Below the pieces are notes generated by a model. The model made no database searches. It saw nothing but the letters and a program-made list of their open reading frames with translations, and was not told the DNA's origin. 64,000 nucleotides of DNA from Solirubrobacterales bacterium (GTDB taxonomy: Bacteria > Actinomycetota > Thermoleophilia > Solirubrobacterales > 70-9): assembly GCA_023958085.1 (NCBI GenBank), contig JAMLGI010000005.1:62001-126000 (forward strand), given 5' to 3'. Numbering within the stretch: the first letter of the stretch is position 1; every line of letters starts with the position of its first letter. The position numbers were made by a program, and so were the translations under genes. Positions 1 to 8,169 of the stretch are shown here, in pieces.

Positions 1-89
1 ACGTCCGGGAACGCGCCGCCCTGGTGGCGATGCATCTGCTCCGGTGGTTGCTCGGCGGTTCCGGAACCCGGGCGGCCCCGCCGGAGTGA
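1..89 (+). CDS. cinA: C-terminal end of a CinA-family protein (partial)
   Basis: The window opens inside a reading frame that ends at TGA 87-89. The last 28 residues include VRERAALVAMHLLRWLL, which resembles the final helix of CinA/PncC nicotinamide-nucleotide amidases (family knowledge). CinA commonly sits directly upstream of recA in actinobacteria, and that position fits here. Only the tail is visible, so no catalytic residues can be checked. A short unrelated frame cannot be excluded. Confidence 0.55.
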   Translation, partial: VRERAALVAMHLLRWLLGGSGTRAAPPE

Positions 90-228
90 TCCGACGTTTG
101 ATCCTTTCGGGACACTTCCGTGGCTGAAGCTTTACCCCCGGCGGGCCATGTGTGAGCAGGTCGGAGCAAGGATTGATCCGGACGGAAGGATCCGTTTTCC
201 GTCCGGCCCGGGACGTATGGTTCCAGCA

Positions 229-242
229 CGAACTTGTGTTCG
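229..242. promoter_or_regulatory. LexA (SOS) box upstream of recA
   Basis: The sequence CGAACTTGTGTTCG is a perfect GAAC-N4-GTTC palindrome with matching flanking C and G. This is the Gram-positive/actinobacterial LexA operator. It lies 44 bases before the TTG start of recA, where a repressor would block transcription. A possible -10 (TATGGT, 216-221) is just upstream. The recA-recX transcript is therefore probably SOS-induced. Confidence 0.9.
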
Positions 243-286
243 GGTGAACGACACGGACAAGCAAGGCTGCCCGGCGAGGGCAGGGA

Positions 287-1435
287 TTGGCGGAACAGAT
301 GAGTGGCAAGCGATCGAACGACATGGAGCCGGCAACCGAGAAGGAGGCCAAGGCCCGGACCGCGGCACTCAATGCCGCCCGCAGCCAGATCGAGAAGCAG
401 TTCGGGACCGGCCTGCTGATGAAGTTGGGGGATCAGGCCGCGAAGAACGTCGAGTCAATCTCGACCGGCGCCCTGCCGCTCGACATCGCACTCGGGGTCG
501 GCGGAATCCCTCGTGGGCGGATCGTGGAGATTTACGGTCCTGAGTCTTCGGGCAAGACCACCCTCGTCTACCACATCATCGCGGAAGCCCAGAAGCGGGG
601 TGGCGTGTGTGCCTTCGTCGATGCGGAACACGCGATCGATCCGATCTATGCCCGGCGGATCGGGGTGAACACGGATGAACTGCTGGTTTCCCAGCCGGAT
701 TACGGGGAGCAGGCACTCGAGATCGTGGACGTCCTGACCCGCTCCGGAGCGGTGGACGTGGTTGCAGTGGACTCCGTGGCCGCGCTGACCCCGCGGGCCG
801 AACTGGAAGGACAGATGGGAGAGGTAACCGTCGGTCTTCAGGCGAGGCTGATGTCCCAGGCGCTTCGGAAGCTGGCTGGAAACCTGAACCGGGCCAACAC
901 ACTCTGCCTCTTCACCAATCAGATCCGGGAGAAGATCGGAGTTTCCTTCGGCTCCCCGGAAACCCAGCCCGGAGGCCGGGCGTTGAAGTTCTACTCCTCG
1001 CAGCGGCTCGATATCCGGCGGATCGAGACCCTCAAGGACGGAACCGAGGCGGTCGCCAACCGGGTCCGGGTGAAGGTGGTGAAGAACAAGGTGGCCGCAC
1101 CGTTCAAGCAGGCCGAGTTCGACATCGAGTACGGCTTGGGGATCTCGCGGGAAGGCAGCCTGATCGATCTCGGGATCGAACATGACCTGGTTCAGAAGTC
1201 GGGATCCTTCTTCTCCTACGGTGAGACCAGGCTTGGCCAGGGACGCAACAACTCGAAGCAGTTTCTCGCCGAGAATCCGGACATCGCACTCGAGATCGAG
1301 ACTCGAATCCTCGGGAAGCTCGGGATCTCCCGGGACGGAGAGCCGATCACCGACAGCAGCGCGGATGAGAACGGGAAGGATTCCGTGAAACCGGTGCTGA
1401 AGGAAGCGGCCCGAACTGAACGCAAAGCCGCCTGA
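287..1435 (+). CDS. recA: Recombinase RecA
   Basis: RecA is the DNA strand-exchange ATPase for homologous recombination and the co-protease that triggers LexA cleavage. The 382-residue protein has Walker A GPESSGKT (84-91), Walker [11 protein letters not shown] (158-167), loop L1 around EGQMGE (174-179) and loop L2 with [20 protein letters not shown] (211-230). The C-terminal tail is acidic then basic. The chosen start is TTG 287, with GAGGG six bases upstream. ATG 299 and ATG 323 are alternatives, but both precede the conserved core and have weaker ribosome sites. A LexA box lies upstream and recX follows immediately. No intein is present. Confidence 0.98.
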   Translation: MAEQMSGKRSNDMEPATEKEAKARTAALNAARSQIEKQFGTGLLMKLGDQAAKNVESISTGALPLDIALGVGGIPRGRIVEIYGPESSGKTTLVYHIIAEAQKRGGVCAFVDAEHAIDPIYARRIGVNTDELLVSQPDYGEQALEIVDVLTRSGAVDVVAVDSVAALTPRAELEGQMGEVTVGLQARLMSQALRKLAGNLNRANTLCLFTNQIREKIGVSFGSPETQPGGRALKFYSSQRLDIRRIETLKDGTEAVANRVRVKVVKNKVAAPFKQAEFDIEYGLGISREGSLIDLGIEHDLVQKSGSFFSYGETRLGQGRNNSKQFLAENPDIALEIETRILGKLGISRDGEPITDSSADENGKDSVKPVLKEAARTERKAA

Positions 1436-1442
1436 AAAGGAG

Positions 1443-1877
1443 CTGCTGGCCCGCGCCCTGGCGGCGATCGGACGGAAGGAGCGGACCGAGGCCGAAATGC
1501 GGGTCTGGCTGGCCGAACGCGAGGATGACCCGGAACTGGTCGAGCAGACAGTCCGGTTTCTGACCGAGAACCTGGCGCTCGATGACGTGCGTTTCAGCCG
1601 GGTGTTTGCCGATGACAAACGGGACCTCGCCGGCTGGGGCGCACGCCGAATCGAAACCACCCTGCGGGAGCGCGGAATTGCCCCGGAGCTGGCGCGGGAG
1701 GTGGCCTCCGGACCGGGTGAAAGCGAAGTTGACCGAGCGGTGCGGGTCCTGGCGGAACGCGGCAGTCAGGTCGACTCCGACCGGGAACGGGGGCGGGCCC
1801 TCGGTCTTCTGGCGAGGAAGGGCTACTCCGCGGAGGATGCCTACGCGGCGATCCGCCGTCTGAGAAACGCCGCCTGA
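1443..1877 (+). CDS. recX: Regulatory protein RecX, probable CTG start
   Basis: RecX binds RecA filaments and limits their activity. The frame gives a small, highly charged, three-helix-repeat protein. The first repeat (LARALAAIGRKERTEAEM, then RVWLAERE) matches the usual RecX opening, but it lies upstream of the only ATG (1497). Reading back from 1497 there is no ATG, GTG or TTG before in-frame stops at 1398 and 1386. A strong AAAAGGAG (1435-1442) abuts CTG codons at 1443 and 1446, so a CTG start is the simplest reading. Starting at ATG 1497 gives 126 aa and loses the first helix. The gene starts right after the recA stop, so translation is likely coupled. Confidence 0.88.
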   Translation: MLARALAAIGRKERTEAEMRVWLAEREDDPELVEQTVRFLTENLALDDVRFSRVFADDKRDLAGWGARRIETTLRERGIAPELAREVASGPGESEVDRAVRVLAERGSQVDSDRERGRALGLLARKGYSAEDAYAAIRRLRNAA

Positions 1878-1908
1878 CCGCAAGATCCGGGGATAGGATC
1901 CCGGCATC

Positions 1909-3318
1909 GTGTCACCGGGTTTCTTCAGATCACTGTTTCAGCGGTCGGACGACGACCGGGCCGGGACCGGGGACGACCCTCCGGAGCCGGTCCGTAACGA
2001 CGCCCACGCCGTTCGGCTCGCGGAGGTCATCCGGCGCGAGGAGAAGCTTCGGCGGGATCAGGAGGAGGTACTGGACCGGGAGCGGGAAACGGCCAGGCTG
2101 GCCGGCCGCCTGGACCTTCGGGAGCAGGAGCTCACCGATCAAGCCGCTGCCCTCCGGTCGGCCCGGCGGGAGCAGGAGGCCGCGCTCGAACGAACCGCCG
2201 GGCTCGGTCCGGAAGAGGCCCGGAAGATTCTGCTCGCCCGGGTCGAGGAAGAGAACTCCCGGGAGATCAGCCTGAGGGTGAGGCGGGCCGAGGACGAAGC
2301 TCGCCTGGAGGCTGACCGTCGCGCACGCGGGATCCTTGCCGTCGCCATGCAGCGGCTCGCCGCGGCCCGGACGATCGAGGGGAACACCACCACTGTCCGG
2401 CTTCCGGGAGAGGAAATGAAGGGCCGGATCATCGGCAAGGACGGGCGCAACATTCGCACGCTCGAAGGTCTGACCGGAGTGGACATCGTCATCGACGAGA
2501 CGCCGGAAACGGTGGTTCTGTCCAGCTTCGATCCGGTGCGGCGAGAGATCGCCAGGCTGACGCTGGAGCAGCTGATCGCCGACGGAAGGATCCACCCGGC
2601 GTCCTGCGAGGCCGCATTCACGGAGGCGGAGTCCCGGATCGGGGAAGTGATGATCGATGCGGCGAACGGGGCGCTGCTGGAGGCGAAGGTGACCGGGGTC
2701 CACCCGGAACTGGTGAGACTGCTGGGTCGCCTCCGGTTCCGCACCTCGTACAGTCAGAACGTCCTCGCCCATCTGGTCGAGTGCGCCAATCTCGCGGCGA
2801 TGATGGCGGCCGAGTTGGGCGCCTCGGTCGAACTGGCCCGCCGGGGAGCGATGCTCCATGACATCGGCAAGGCGGTGAGCCATGAGGTCGAGGGTTCGCA
2901 CGCCGAGATCGGGGCGCGGGTCGCCCGCCGCTTTGACGAAGGCGAGTCGGTCGTCCACTCGATCGCGGCCCACCATGGCGAGGTCGAGGCCACCACGGTC
3001 GAAGCGGTGATCGTCCAGGCCGCCGACGCCATCTCGGCCGCCAGACCCGGCGCGCGCACCGACTCGCTCGAACAGTATGTCTCACGCCTGAGCGACCTGG
3101 AGCAGATTGCCTCACGTCCAGACGGAGTGCGGAAGGTATACGCGATGAAGGCCGGACGCGAAATCAGGGTGATCGTCGACCCCGGAGAGGTCACCGATTC
3201 GGATCTGCCGGTGATCAGCCGGCAGGTTGCCGCCGCAATCGAACGAGAGATGAACTTTCCCGGCCAGATCAGGATCACCGTGATCCGTGAGCTGCGGAGC
3301 AGTTCCACCGCCCACTAG
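1909..3318 (+). CDS. rny: Ribonuclease Y, without a membrane anchor
   Basis: RNase Y is the endoribonuclease that starts mRNA decay in many Gram-positive bacteria. The order of parts is a charged coiled coil (about 30-150), a KH RNA-binding domain with GRIIGKDG (172-179), and an HD domain with metal-binding HD at 317-318 (MLHDIGKAV). It is 469 aa, shorter than the usual roughly 520. The difference is the N-terminus: typical RNase Y starts with a transmembrane helix, and here the protein opens with a short polar segment (SPGFFRSLFQRSDDD). Only 31 bases separate it from recX, so there is no room for an anchor. Start is GTG 1909. TAGGAT (1894-1899) nine bases upstream could be a -10 for a nearly leaderless mRNA. 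The stop codon lies inside a dispersed repeat. Confidence 0.95.
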   Translation: MSPGFFRSLFQRSDDDRAGTGDDPPEPVRNDAHAVRLAEVIRREEKLRRDQEEVLDRERETARLAGRLDLREQELTDQAAALRSARREQEAALERTAGLGPEEARKILLARVEEENSREISLRVRRAEDEARLEADRRARGILAVAMQRLAAARTIEGNTTTVRLPGEEMKGRIIGKDGRNIRTLEGLTGVDIVIDETPETVVLSSFDPVRREIARLTLEQLIADGRIHPASCEAAFTEAESRIGEVMIDAANGALLEAKVTGVHPELVRLLGRLRFRTSYSQNVLAHLVECANLAAMMAAELGASVELARRGAMLHDIGKAVSHEVEGSHAEIGARVARRFDEGESVVHSIAAHHGEVEATTVEAVIVQAADAISAARPGARTDSLEQYVSRLSDLEQIASRPDGVRKVYAMKAGREIRVIVDPGEVTDSDLPVISRQVAAAIEREMNFPGQIRITVIRELRSSSTAH

Positions 3319-3360
3319 AGGTGTGGCCAAAAAGTCCCGAGGGTATGGGGCCTGTCCCGT
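3313..3360 (+). repeat. Dispersed GTGTGGCCAAAA repeat, copy A
   Basis: This is one of four copies in the window of a roughly 45-base element, with core CACTAGAGGTGTGGCCAAAA followed by GTCCCGAGGGTATGGGGCC. It begins at the last codon and stop (CAC TAG) of rny. Copies B, C and D are at 29744-29956. The rest of the gap to 3427 shows nothing except a possible -10 (TAAGCT, 3412-3417). Confidence 0.75.
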
Positions 3361-3426
3361 TCTCGTGTCAGCACCGGACCTGCCGTGCCGCCGGGACGCC
3401 CGGTGAGTCGTTAAGCTCAGCTGCAA

Positions 3427-3714
3427 ATGGAGATCAAGACCGTCTTTCTAATCTTCGGCATCGCCGCTGCCGTGTACGCCGTTCTGATCAGCTTCATCGG
3501 ACTGCGGGCCAAGGACTTCCCGTCGAGTCGCGGAGTGCTCGTCGGTCTGATCGCCCTCGGGGCCGTGCTGGTGATCGGCACCGGGACTTTCGCCGTGAAA
3601 CTCTCGGTCCAGGAGCAGCAGGAGCGCGAGGAGGGCGATCAGCACGTTCCGGGTGAAGAGACGACCGAGGCCGCCTCGGCCACCCCGATCCGGATTCCGG
3701 CCGGATTGGTCTGA
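3427..3714 (+). CDS. Small two-helix membrane protein
   Basis: A 95-residue protein with two hydrophobic segments (about 5-24 and 37-58), followed by a Glu/Gln-rich, then Thr/Ala/Pro-rich tail. No enzymatic motif is visible and I do not recognise a named family. Base composition and codon use fit the neighbours. Start is ATG 3427; TAAGCT (3412-3417) lies nine bases upstream. It sits between rny and miaB on the same strand. A similar two-helix protein is often found next to these genes in related actinobacteria, but that is recollection and not shown here. Confidence 0.8.
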   Translation: MEIKTVFLIFGIAAAVYAVLISFIGLRAKDFPSSRGVLVGLIALGAVLVIGTGTFAVKLSVQEQQEREEGDQHVPGEETTEAASATPIRIPAGLV

Positions 3715-3808
3715 GTCGTACCGGGCCTTCATCCCACGGTTGATTCCGTCGGATTCGACGCCCCTGGCCGTCAGTTGGTCACAGCGCAGCACTCCGGGCC
3801 GCTCCCGG

Positions 3809-3814
3809 TAAGCT
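3809..3814 (+). promoter_or_regulatory. Predicted -10 of miaB
   Basis: TAAGCT lies eight bases before ATG 3823, the distance expected for a leaderless or nearly leaderless mRNA. There is no good Shine-Dalgarno sequence in front of that ATG. Confidence 0.4.
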
Positions 3815-3822
3815 CGAGCCGG

Positions 3823-5145
3823 ATGAAGCGGTTTCACGTCACCACCTTCGGCTGCCAGATGAACGAGCACGATTCCGAGCGGATGAAAGGAATGCTGCTT
3901 GCGCTCGGCTACACCGAGAGCGAGCAGCGGAATGAGGCAGACCTGATCCTGTTCAACACCTGCTCGATCAGGGAGAACGCGGACAATCGGTTCATCACCC
4001 ATCTGGGCGAAGCAAAACGACTCAAGGGTGAGGATCCGAACCGGGTGATCGGGGTGGGGGGATGCTGGGCCCAGTCGGTGAAGGAGGAGGTGTTCAGGCG
4101 GTTCCCGTTCGTGGATGTGGCCTTCGGACCGGGGCAGATCCACCGCCTGGCCGAGTTCCTCACCTCGGACTCGTTGACTGCCCAGGGTTACTTCGAATTC
4201 GAGGACTTCTCGGGCGGCCTGCCCACTCACCGGGCGCGCCCGTTCCAGGGGTGGCTGCAGATCTCCCAGGGATGCAACTGTGTCTGTGCCTACTGCATCG
4301 TCCCGCAAACCCGTGGCCGGGAACAGAGTCGCGACCCGCTCGAACTGGTCGAAGAGACCCGCAGGCTGGCCGCCGACGGGGTTCGCGAAGTCACCCTGCT
4401 CGGACAGAACGTGAACAGCTACGGTCGGGACCTGCCGAAGGAGTCGCGGATCCGGTTCTCCGACCTGCTCCGGATGATCGACGGGATCGAGGGGATCGAC
4501 CGGATCCGTTACACCAGTCCCCACCCGAAAGACATGCGGGAGGACGTGATCGAGGCCCACGCCGAGCTGCCGGCCCTCTGCGAGCACATCCATCTGCCGC
4601 TCCAGTCGGGATCGAGTCCGGTTCTGAAGCGGATGCGTCGCACCTACACCCGGGAGCGGTATCTGGACCGGGTGAGGATGATTCGTGATCGGGTCCCGGA
4701 CTGCGCGATCACCACCGACATCATCGTCGGGTTCCCCGGCGAGACCGACGAGGATTTCGAACGGACCCTGGAAGTGGTCGAGGACGTCGGATACGACGGC
4801 GCCTTCACCTTCAACTACTCGCCGCGGCGAGGCACCCTGGCGGCCGAGATGGAGGATCAGGTGCCGCACGCCGTAAAGAAGGAACGGATGTCCAGGCTGG
4901 TGGATCTGGTCCAGCGCCGTGCCTTTGAACGCGGGCAGCGTTTCCTCGGCCGCAGCCTTGAGGTTCTGGTGGAGGGGCCGAGCCGTAACGACCCGACCCG
5001 GCTCCGGGGACGGAGTCGCCACAACAAGGCGGTCAATTTCGAAGGCGCTGCCCGTCCCGGTCAGATGGTCGAGGTCGAGATCAGTGCTGCCAGCTCCCAG
5101 ACTCTGACCGGGACCGAGCGTCTGCTCACCGGCATCGGCATCTGA
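3823..5145 (+). CDS. miaB: tRNA-2-methylthio-N6-dimethylallyladenosine synthase MiaB
   Basis: MiaB is a radical-SAM methylthiotransferase that adds a methylthio group to i6A37 of tRNAs reading UNN codons. Its substrate is made by miaA, the next gene. The UPF0004 domain carries three cluster cysteines (C11 in FGCQMNEHDSE, C47 in NTCSIRENA, C81 in GGCWAQ). The radical-SAM motif CxxxCxxC is at C151/C155/C158, followed by YCIVPQTRGREQSR. A TRAM domain forms the C-terminus. Length is 440 aa, normal for the family. ATG 3823 gives the standard MKRFHVTTFGCQMN opening. An in-frame TTG at 3775 would add 16 unconserved residues. Confidence 0.96.
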   Translation: MKRFHVTTFGCQMNEHDSERMKGMLLALGYTESEQRNEADLILFNTCSIRENADNRFITHLGEAKRLKGEDPNRVIGVGGCWAQSVKEEVFRRFPFVDVAFGPGQIHRLAEFLTSDSLTAQGYFEFEDFSGGLPTHRARPFQGWLQISQGCNCVCAYCIVPQTRGREQSRDPLELVEETRRLAADGVREVTLLGQNVNSYGRDLPKESRIRFSDLLRMIDGIEGIDRIRYTSPHPKDMREDVIEAHAELPALCEHIHLPLQSGSSPVLKRMRRTYTRERYLDRVRMIRDRVPDCAITTDIIVGFPGETDEDFERTLEVVEDVGYDGAFTFNYSPRRGTLAAEMEDQVPHAVKKERMSRLVDLVQRRAFERGQRFLGRSLEVLVEGPSRNDPTRLRGRSRHNKAVNFEGAARPGQMVEVEISAASSQTLTGTERLLTGIGI

Positions 5146-5159
5146 GCAGGAGGTCTCTG

Positions 5160-6086
5160 GTGCCCCGGATCGTGGCGATCTTCGGGCCGACCGGCATCGG
5201 CAAGACCGGAGTGTCGATCGAACTCGCCCGAATGCTCGAACATCAGGGCGAACGGGCGATCGCGGTCAACTGTGACTCGATGCAGGTGTACGAAGGGATC
5301 GCGACCCTCTCGGGGGCTCCCACGGCCGCTGAACAGGAAAAGCTCGAGCATCGACTGGTGGGATTCGTCCCGGTCGATCAGGAATTCAGTGCGGGCAGTT
5401 TCGCAACCCGGGCGAGGGCGGAGATCGACGCTCTTCTTGAGGAAGGTTCCTTGCCACTGGTGGTCGGTGGGACCGGGCTCTACCTTCGCGCCGCTCTGAC
5501 CGATCTCGATCTCCGGCCACCGGTATCGGCCGAGCTGAGATCGAGGGTCGAGGCCGATCTTGCCGCGCGGGGGCCGGAGGCGCTCCACGCTGAACTTCCG
5601 GAACGGTTCCGTGAACAGGTCGAGGCAGGTGACCGAAAACGGATCGCACGGTTCACCGAGCTGCTCCTGGCCGGGCATGAGCCGGCCCCGGACCACGACC
5701 GGGGCGGGGCGCTCTGGACCCGTGATCTGCGTCATCCGACGCTACTGGCCGGACTGATCGAGAGCGATGAGACCCTGGTCGCGAAGATCGACCGCCGGGT
5801 GGAGGCGATGGCTGCCGAGGCCGGAGCGGAAGCCGATGCCGCCCTCGCTGCCGGGGCTTCACGCACGGTCCGGGCAGCAATCGGGTTCGACCAGTTCAGG
5901 ACGGGTGATCTGGAACGGGTCAAGGTGCTCCATCGCCGCTACGGACGGCGCCAGTTGACCTGGATGAGACGAATGCCGGGAGTCGACCTGATCGATCGGG
6001 ACGGCCGGTCCGATCGGGAGGTCGCGGGCAGGATCCTCGACCTGCTCCAGACGGGGCGTAGCGCATCGGATCTCCCATCCGGGTAG
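5160..6086 (+). CDS. miaA: tRNA dimethylallyltransferase MiaA
   Basis: MiaA transfers a dimethylallyl group from DMAPP to A37 of tRNA, giving i6A37 for MiaB. The P-loop is GPTGIGKT (9-16), followed by NCDSMQVYEG and LPLVVGGTGLYLRAAL, both family hallmarks. The RxxxWxRR-type region near the C-terminus appears as RYGRRQLTWMRR. It is 308 aa, the usual length. Start is GTG 5160 with AGGAGG six to seven bases upstream, only 14 bases after miaB, so the two genes form an operon. The DMAPP comes from the MEP pathway (dxr and ispG at the other end of the window). Confidence 0.96.
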   Translation: MPRIVAIFGPTGIGKTGVSIELARMLEHQGERAIAVNCDSMQVYEGIATLSGAPTAAEQEKLEHRLVGFVPVDQEFSAGSFATRARAEIDALLEEGSLPLVVGGTGLYLRAALTDLDLRPPVSAELRSRVEADLAARGPEALHAELPERFREQVEAGDRKRIARFTELLLAGHEPAPDHDRGGALWTRDLRHPTLLAGLIESDETLVAKIDRRVEAMAAEAGAEADAALAAGASRTVRAAIGFDQFRTGDLERVKVLHRRYGRRQLTWMRRMPGVDLIDRDGRSDREVAGRILDLLQTGRSASDLPSG

Positions 6087-6098
6087 GTTTCCCGCCCG

Positions 6099-6950
6099 AT
6101 GAAGTTCGAGAAGTGGCAAGCCCTCGGTAACGACTATGTGATCCTCGAAGCGAGTGAGCTGCCCTGGGATCTGACCCCCGGCCGCATCCGGAGGATCTGC
6201 GACCCGCATTTCGGGGTTGGGTCAGACGGAATTCTGTTGCTGTCGCAGAGCGGTGATCCGGCATATGTAGCCGGTCTGAGGATCTTCAATCCCGACGGCT
6301 CGGAAGCGGAACTCTCCGGAAACGGGGCCCGCGAAGCGATCCTCTACCTGCGCCGGAACGGATGGACCGATGCCGACCGCTTCTCGATCCTGACCGAGGC
6401 GGGTCCGGTGACCCCGCAGATCACCTCGGAACGCACCTGCTCGGTGGCCATGGGCAGGGCTGCCACCAGGTCAAAGGACTTTCCCGGGGGGGCTGAGGAC
6501 GGAGCGGGAACGGTTCGTTCGGCCGGTCGCGACTGGGAGTTTCAGCACGTCTCGATCGGCAATCCCCAGGCCGCGATCCGGGTCGATGACCGGGAAGAAC
6601 TGGAGCGGCTTGATCTCCCTCTGATCGGGCCCGGGATAGAGCAGAGCGAACTCTTCCCGAATCGTTCGAACGTCTCCTTCTTCGGAGTCGATGGCTCCCG
6701 GGTCCGGGCCCGGATCTTCGAACGCGGGGTGGGTGAGACGCTGTCCTCCGGCACGGGGGCGTCCGGGGCTGCCGTAGCGGCATTTCTCGCCGGGGCCGCC
6801 AGCCCGATCACCGTGGAGCTGGACGGCGGCGAACTGATCGTGGAGATCAGTGAGGATCTCGAGGTCACGCTCACCGGATGGGCCGACCCGATCATGTCGG
6901 GAGAGCTCGCCGCGGAACTGATCGGCGATCTCGCCCGGCTGGAGAACTGA
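6099..6950 (+). CDS. dapF: Diaminopimelate epimerase-like protein with both catalytic cysteines replaced by serine
   Basis: DapF interconverts LL- and meso-diaminopimelate for peptidoglycan and lysine. The fold markers are clear: LGNDYVI near the start, FGVGSDGI, FNPDGSEAE, GNGARE, SIGNPQAA, RVRARIFERGVGET and GTGASG. The two residues that do the chemistry, normally Cys in CGNG and in SCGTGA, are Ser here (Ser73 and Ser217). The codons are TCC at 6315 and 6747. The protein is otherwise full length (283 aa) with no sign of decay. It may be an altered racemase/epimerase, or the true DapF may lie elsewhere. The next gene encodes a DapL-like aminotransferase, which supports a diaminopimelate link. 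Start is ATG 6099, 12 bases after miaA, with TAGGTT (6084-6089) upstream. Confidence 0.9.
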   Translation: MKFEKWQALGNDYVILEASELPWDLTPGRIRRICDPHFGVGSDGILLLSQSGDPAYVAGLRIFNPDGSEAELSGNGAREAILYLRRNGWTDADRFSILTEAGPVTPQITSERTCSVAMGRAATRSKDFPGGAEDGAGTVRSAGRDWEFQHVSIGNPQAAIRVDDREELERLDLPLIGPGIEQSELFPNRSNVSFFGVDGSRVRARIFERGVGETLSSGTGASGAAVAAFLAGAASPITVELDGGELIVEISEDLEVTLTGWADPIMSGELAAELIGDLARLEN

Positions 6951-6993
6951 TCCGTGAGGCTGGAATGACCGTTCCGATCAACAAGGAGAGACC

Positions 6994-8169
6994 GTGGCTC
7001 TGACCGACCCCTCGAAACGACTTGAGGCGATCCCGCCGTACATGTTCGCCGAGCTTGAAAAGAAGGTCCAGGCCAAGCGGGAGGCCGGGGTTGATGTGAT
7101 CAGCCTCGGGATCGGCGATCCGGATCGACCGACCTATCCTCATGTGGTCGAAGCGATGCAGGCTGCCGTGGCGGATCGCGGTACCCAGAACTACCCGAGC
7201 AACCGGGGTCGGGTTGAGTTCCGGCAGGCCTTTGCCAACTTCTATCGGAGGCGCTTCGGGGTCGAGATCGATCCCGAGAACGAGGTCATTCCGGCGATCG
7301 GGGCAAAGGAATGCATTTACAACCTCTGTTTCGCCTTTCTCGATCCGGGTGACCTGGCCCTGGCTTCCGATCCGGGCTACCCGGTGTACACGGGCGGGCC
7401 GATCCTGGCCGGGGCGGAACCGGTGCTGCTCCCGCTGAGGGAGGAACTCGGTTTCGCACCCGATCTCGAGGCGATCGATCCCGAGACCGCCAGGCGGGCA
7501 CGGCTGCTCTTTCTGAACTACCCGAACAACCCGACCGGAGCGGTTGTCCCGGAGGGACTGTTCGAACGGGTGGTTGAGTTTGCCCGGGAGTACGAGATCC
7601 TGGTCGTCCACGACAACGCCTACTCGGAAACCACCTTCGACGGATACGTTGCCCCCAGCTTTCTGGCTACGCCGGGTGCTTCCGAGGTCGGGGTGGAGGT
7701 GTTCTCGCTCTCCAAGGGGTACAACATGACCGGATGGCGAGTGGGAGCCATCCTCGGTAACGCCCAGGCGATCGAGAGCTACTGGCGGCTCAAGACCAAC
7801 GTCGACTCGGGGCTCTACGAAGCGGTTCAGCTGGCAGCCGCAGCCGCGCTCGACGGACCGTCCGATCCGGTCGAGGAGATGAACCGGGTCTACGCCAGCC
7901 GGCGTGACCTGGTGGTCGACACCCTGGCGGCGATCGGGGTCGAAGTCCCGCGTCCCCGGGGAACGATCTACGTCTGGGCCCCGGTCCCGGCCGGCCACAG
8001 CTCTACCAGCTTCTGCGAGCTGGTTCTGGAGCAGGCCGCCGTCGTGATCTCACCCGGCTCGATGTACGGGGCAAGCGGCGAAGGGTACTTCCGGATTTCG
8101 CTGACCACCCCGGACGCGCGGCTGGCCGAGGCGCTGGAACGGATGCGGGAACACCTCCAGAACCCCTAG
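6994..8169 (+). CDS. PLP-dependent class I aminotransferase, LL-diaminopimelate aminotransferase-like
   Basis: The 391-residue fold-type I aminotransferase has the PLP lysine at K241 (SLSKGYNMTGWR), the NYPNNPTG motif (175-182), DNAY (207-210) and a C-terminal arginine in GYFRISLT. The N-terminus (RLEAIPPYMFAELEKKVQ) resembles DapL2-type LL-diaminopimelate aminotransferases, which turn tetrahydrodipicolinate straight into LL-DAP. Its place directly after dapF supports that role. Related enzymes act on aspartate, alanine or N-succinyl-DAP, so specificity is inferred. Start is GTG 6994 with AAGGAG seven bases upstream. Its stop overlaps the stop of the convergent epimerase gene by four bases. 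Confidence 0.9.
   Translation: MALTDPSKRLEAIPPYMFAELEKKVQAKREAGVDVISLGIGDPDRPTYPHVVEAMQAAVADRGTQNYPSNRGRVEFRQAFANFYRRRFGVEIDPENEVIPAIGAKECIYNLCFAFLDPGDLALASDPGYPVYTGGPILAGAEPVLLPLREELGFAPDLEAIDPETARRARLLFLNYPNNPTGAVVPEGLFERVVEFAREYEILVVHDNAYSETTFDGYVAPSFLATPGASEVGVEVFSLSKGYNMTGWRVGAILGNAQAIESYWRLKTNVDSGLYEAVQLAAAAALDGPSDPVEEMNRVYASRRDLVVDTLAAIGVEVPRPRGTIYVWAPVPAGHSSTSFCELVLEQAAVVISPGSMYGASGEGYFRISLTTPDARLAEALERMREHLQNP

Noticed and set aside
3448-5022. Long open frame antisense to miaB (minus strand)
   Set aside because: Such frames are common in GC-rich DNA; the plus strand encodes a complete MiaB with all catalytic cysteines.
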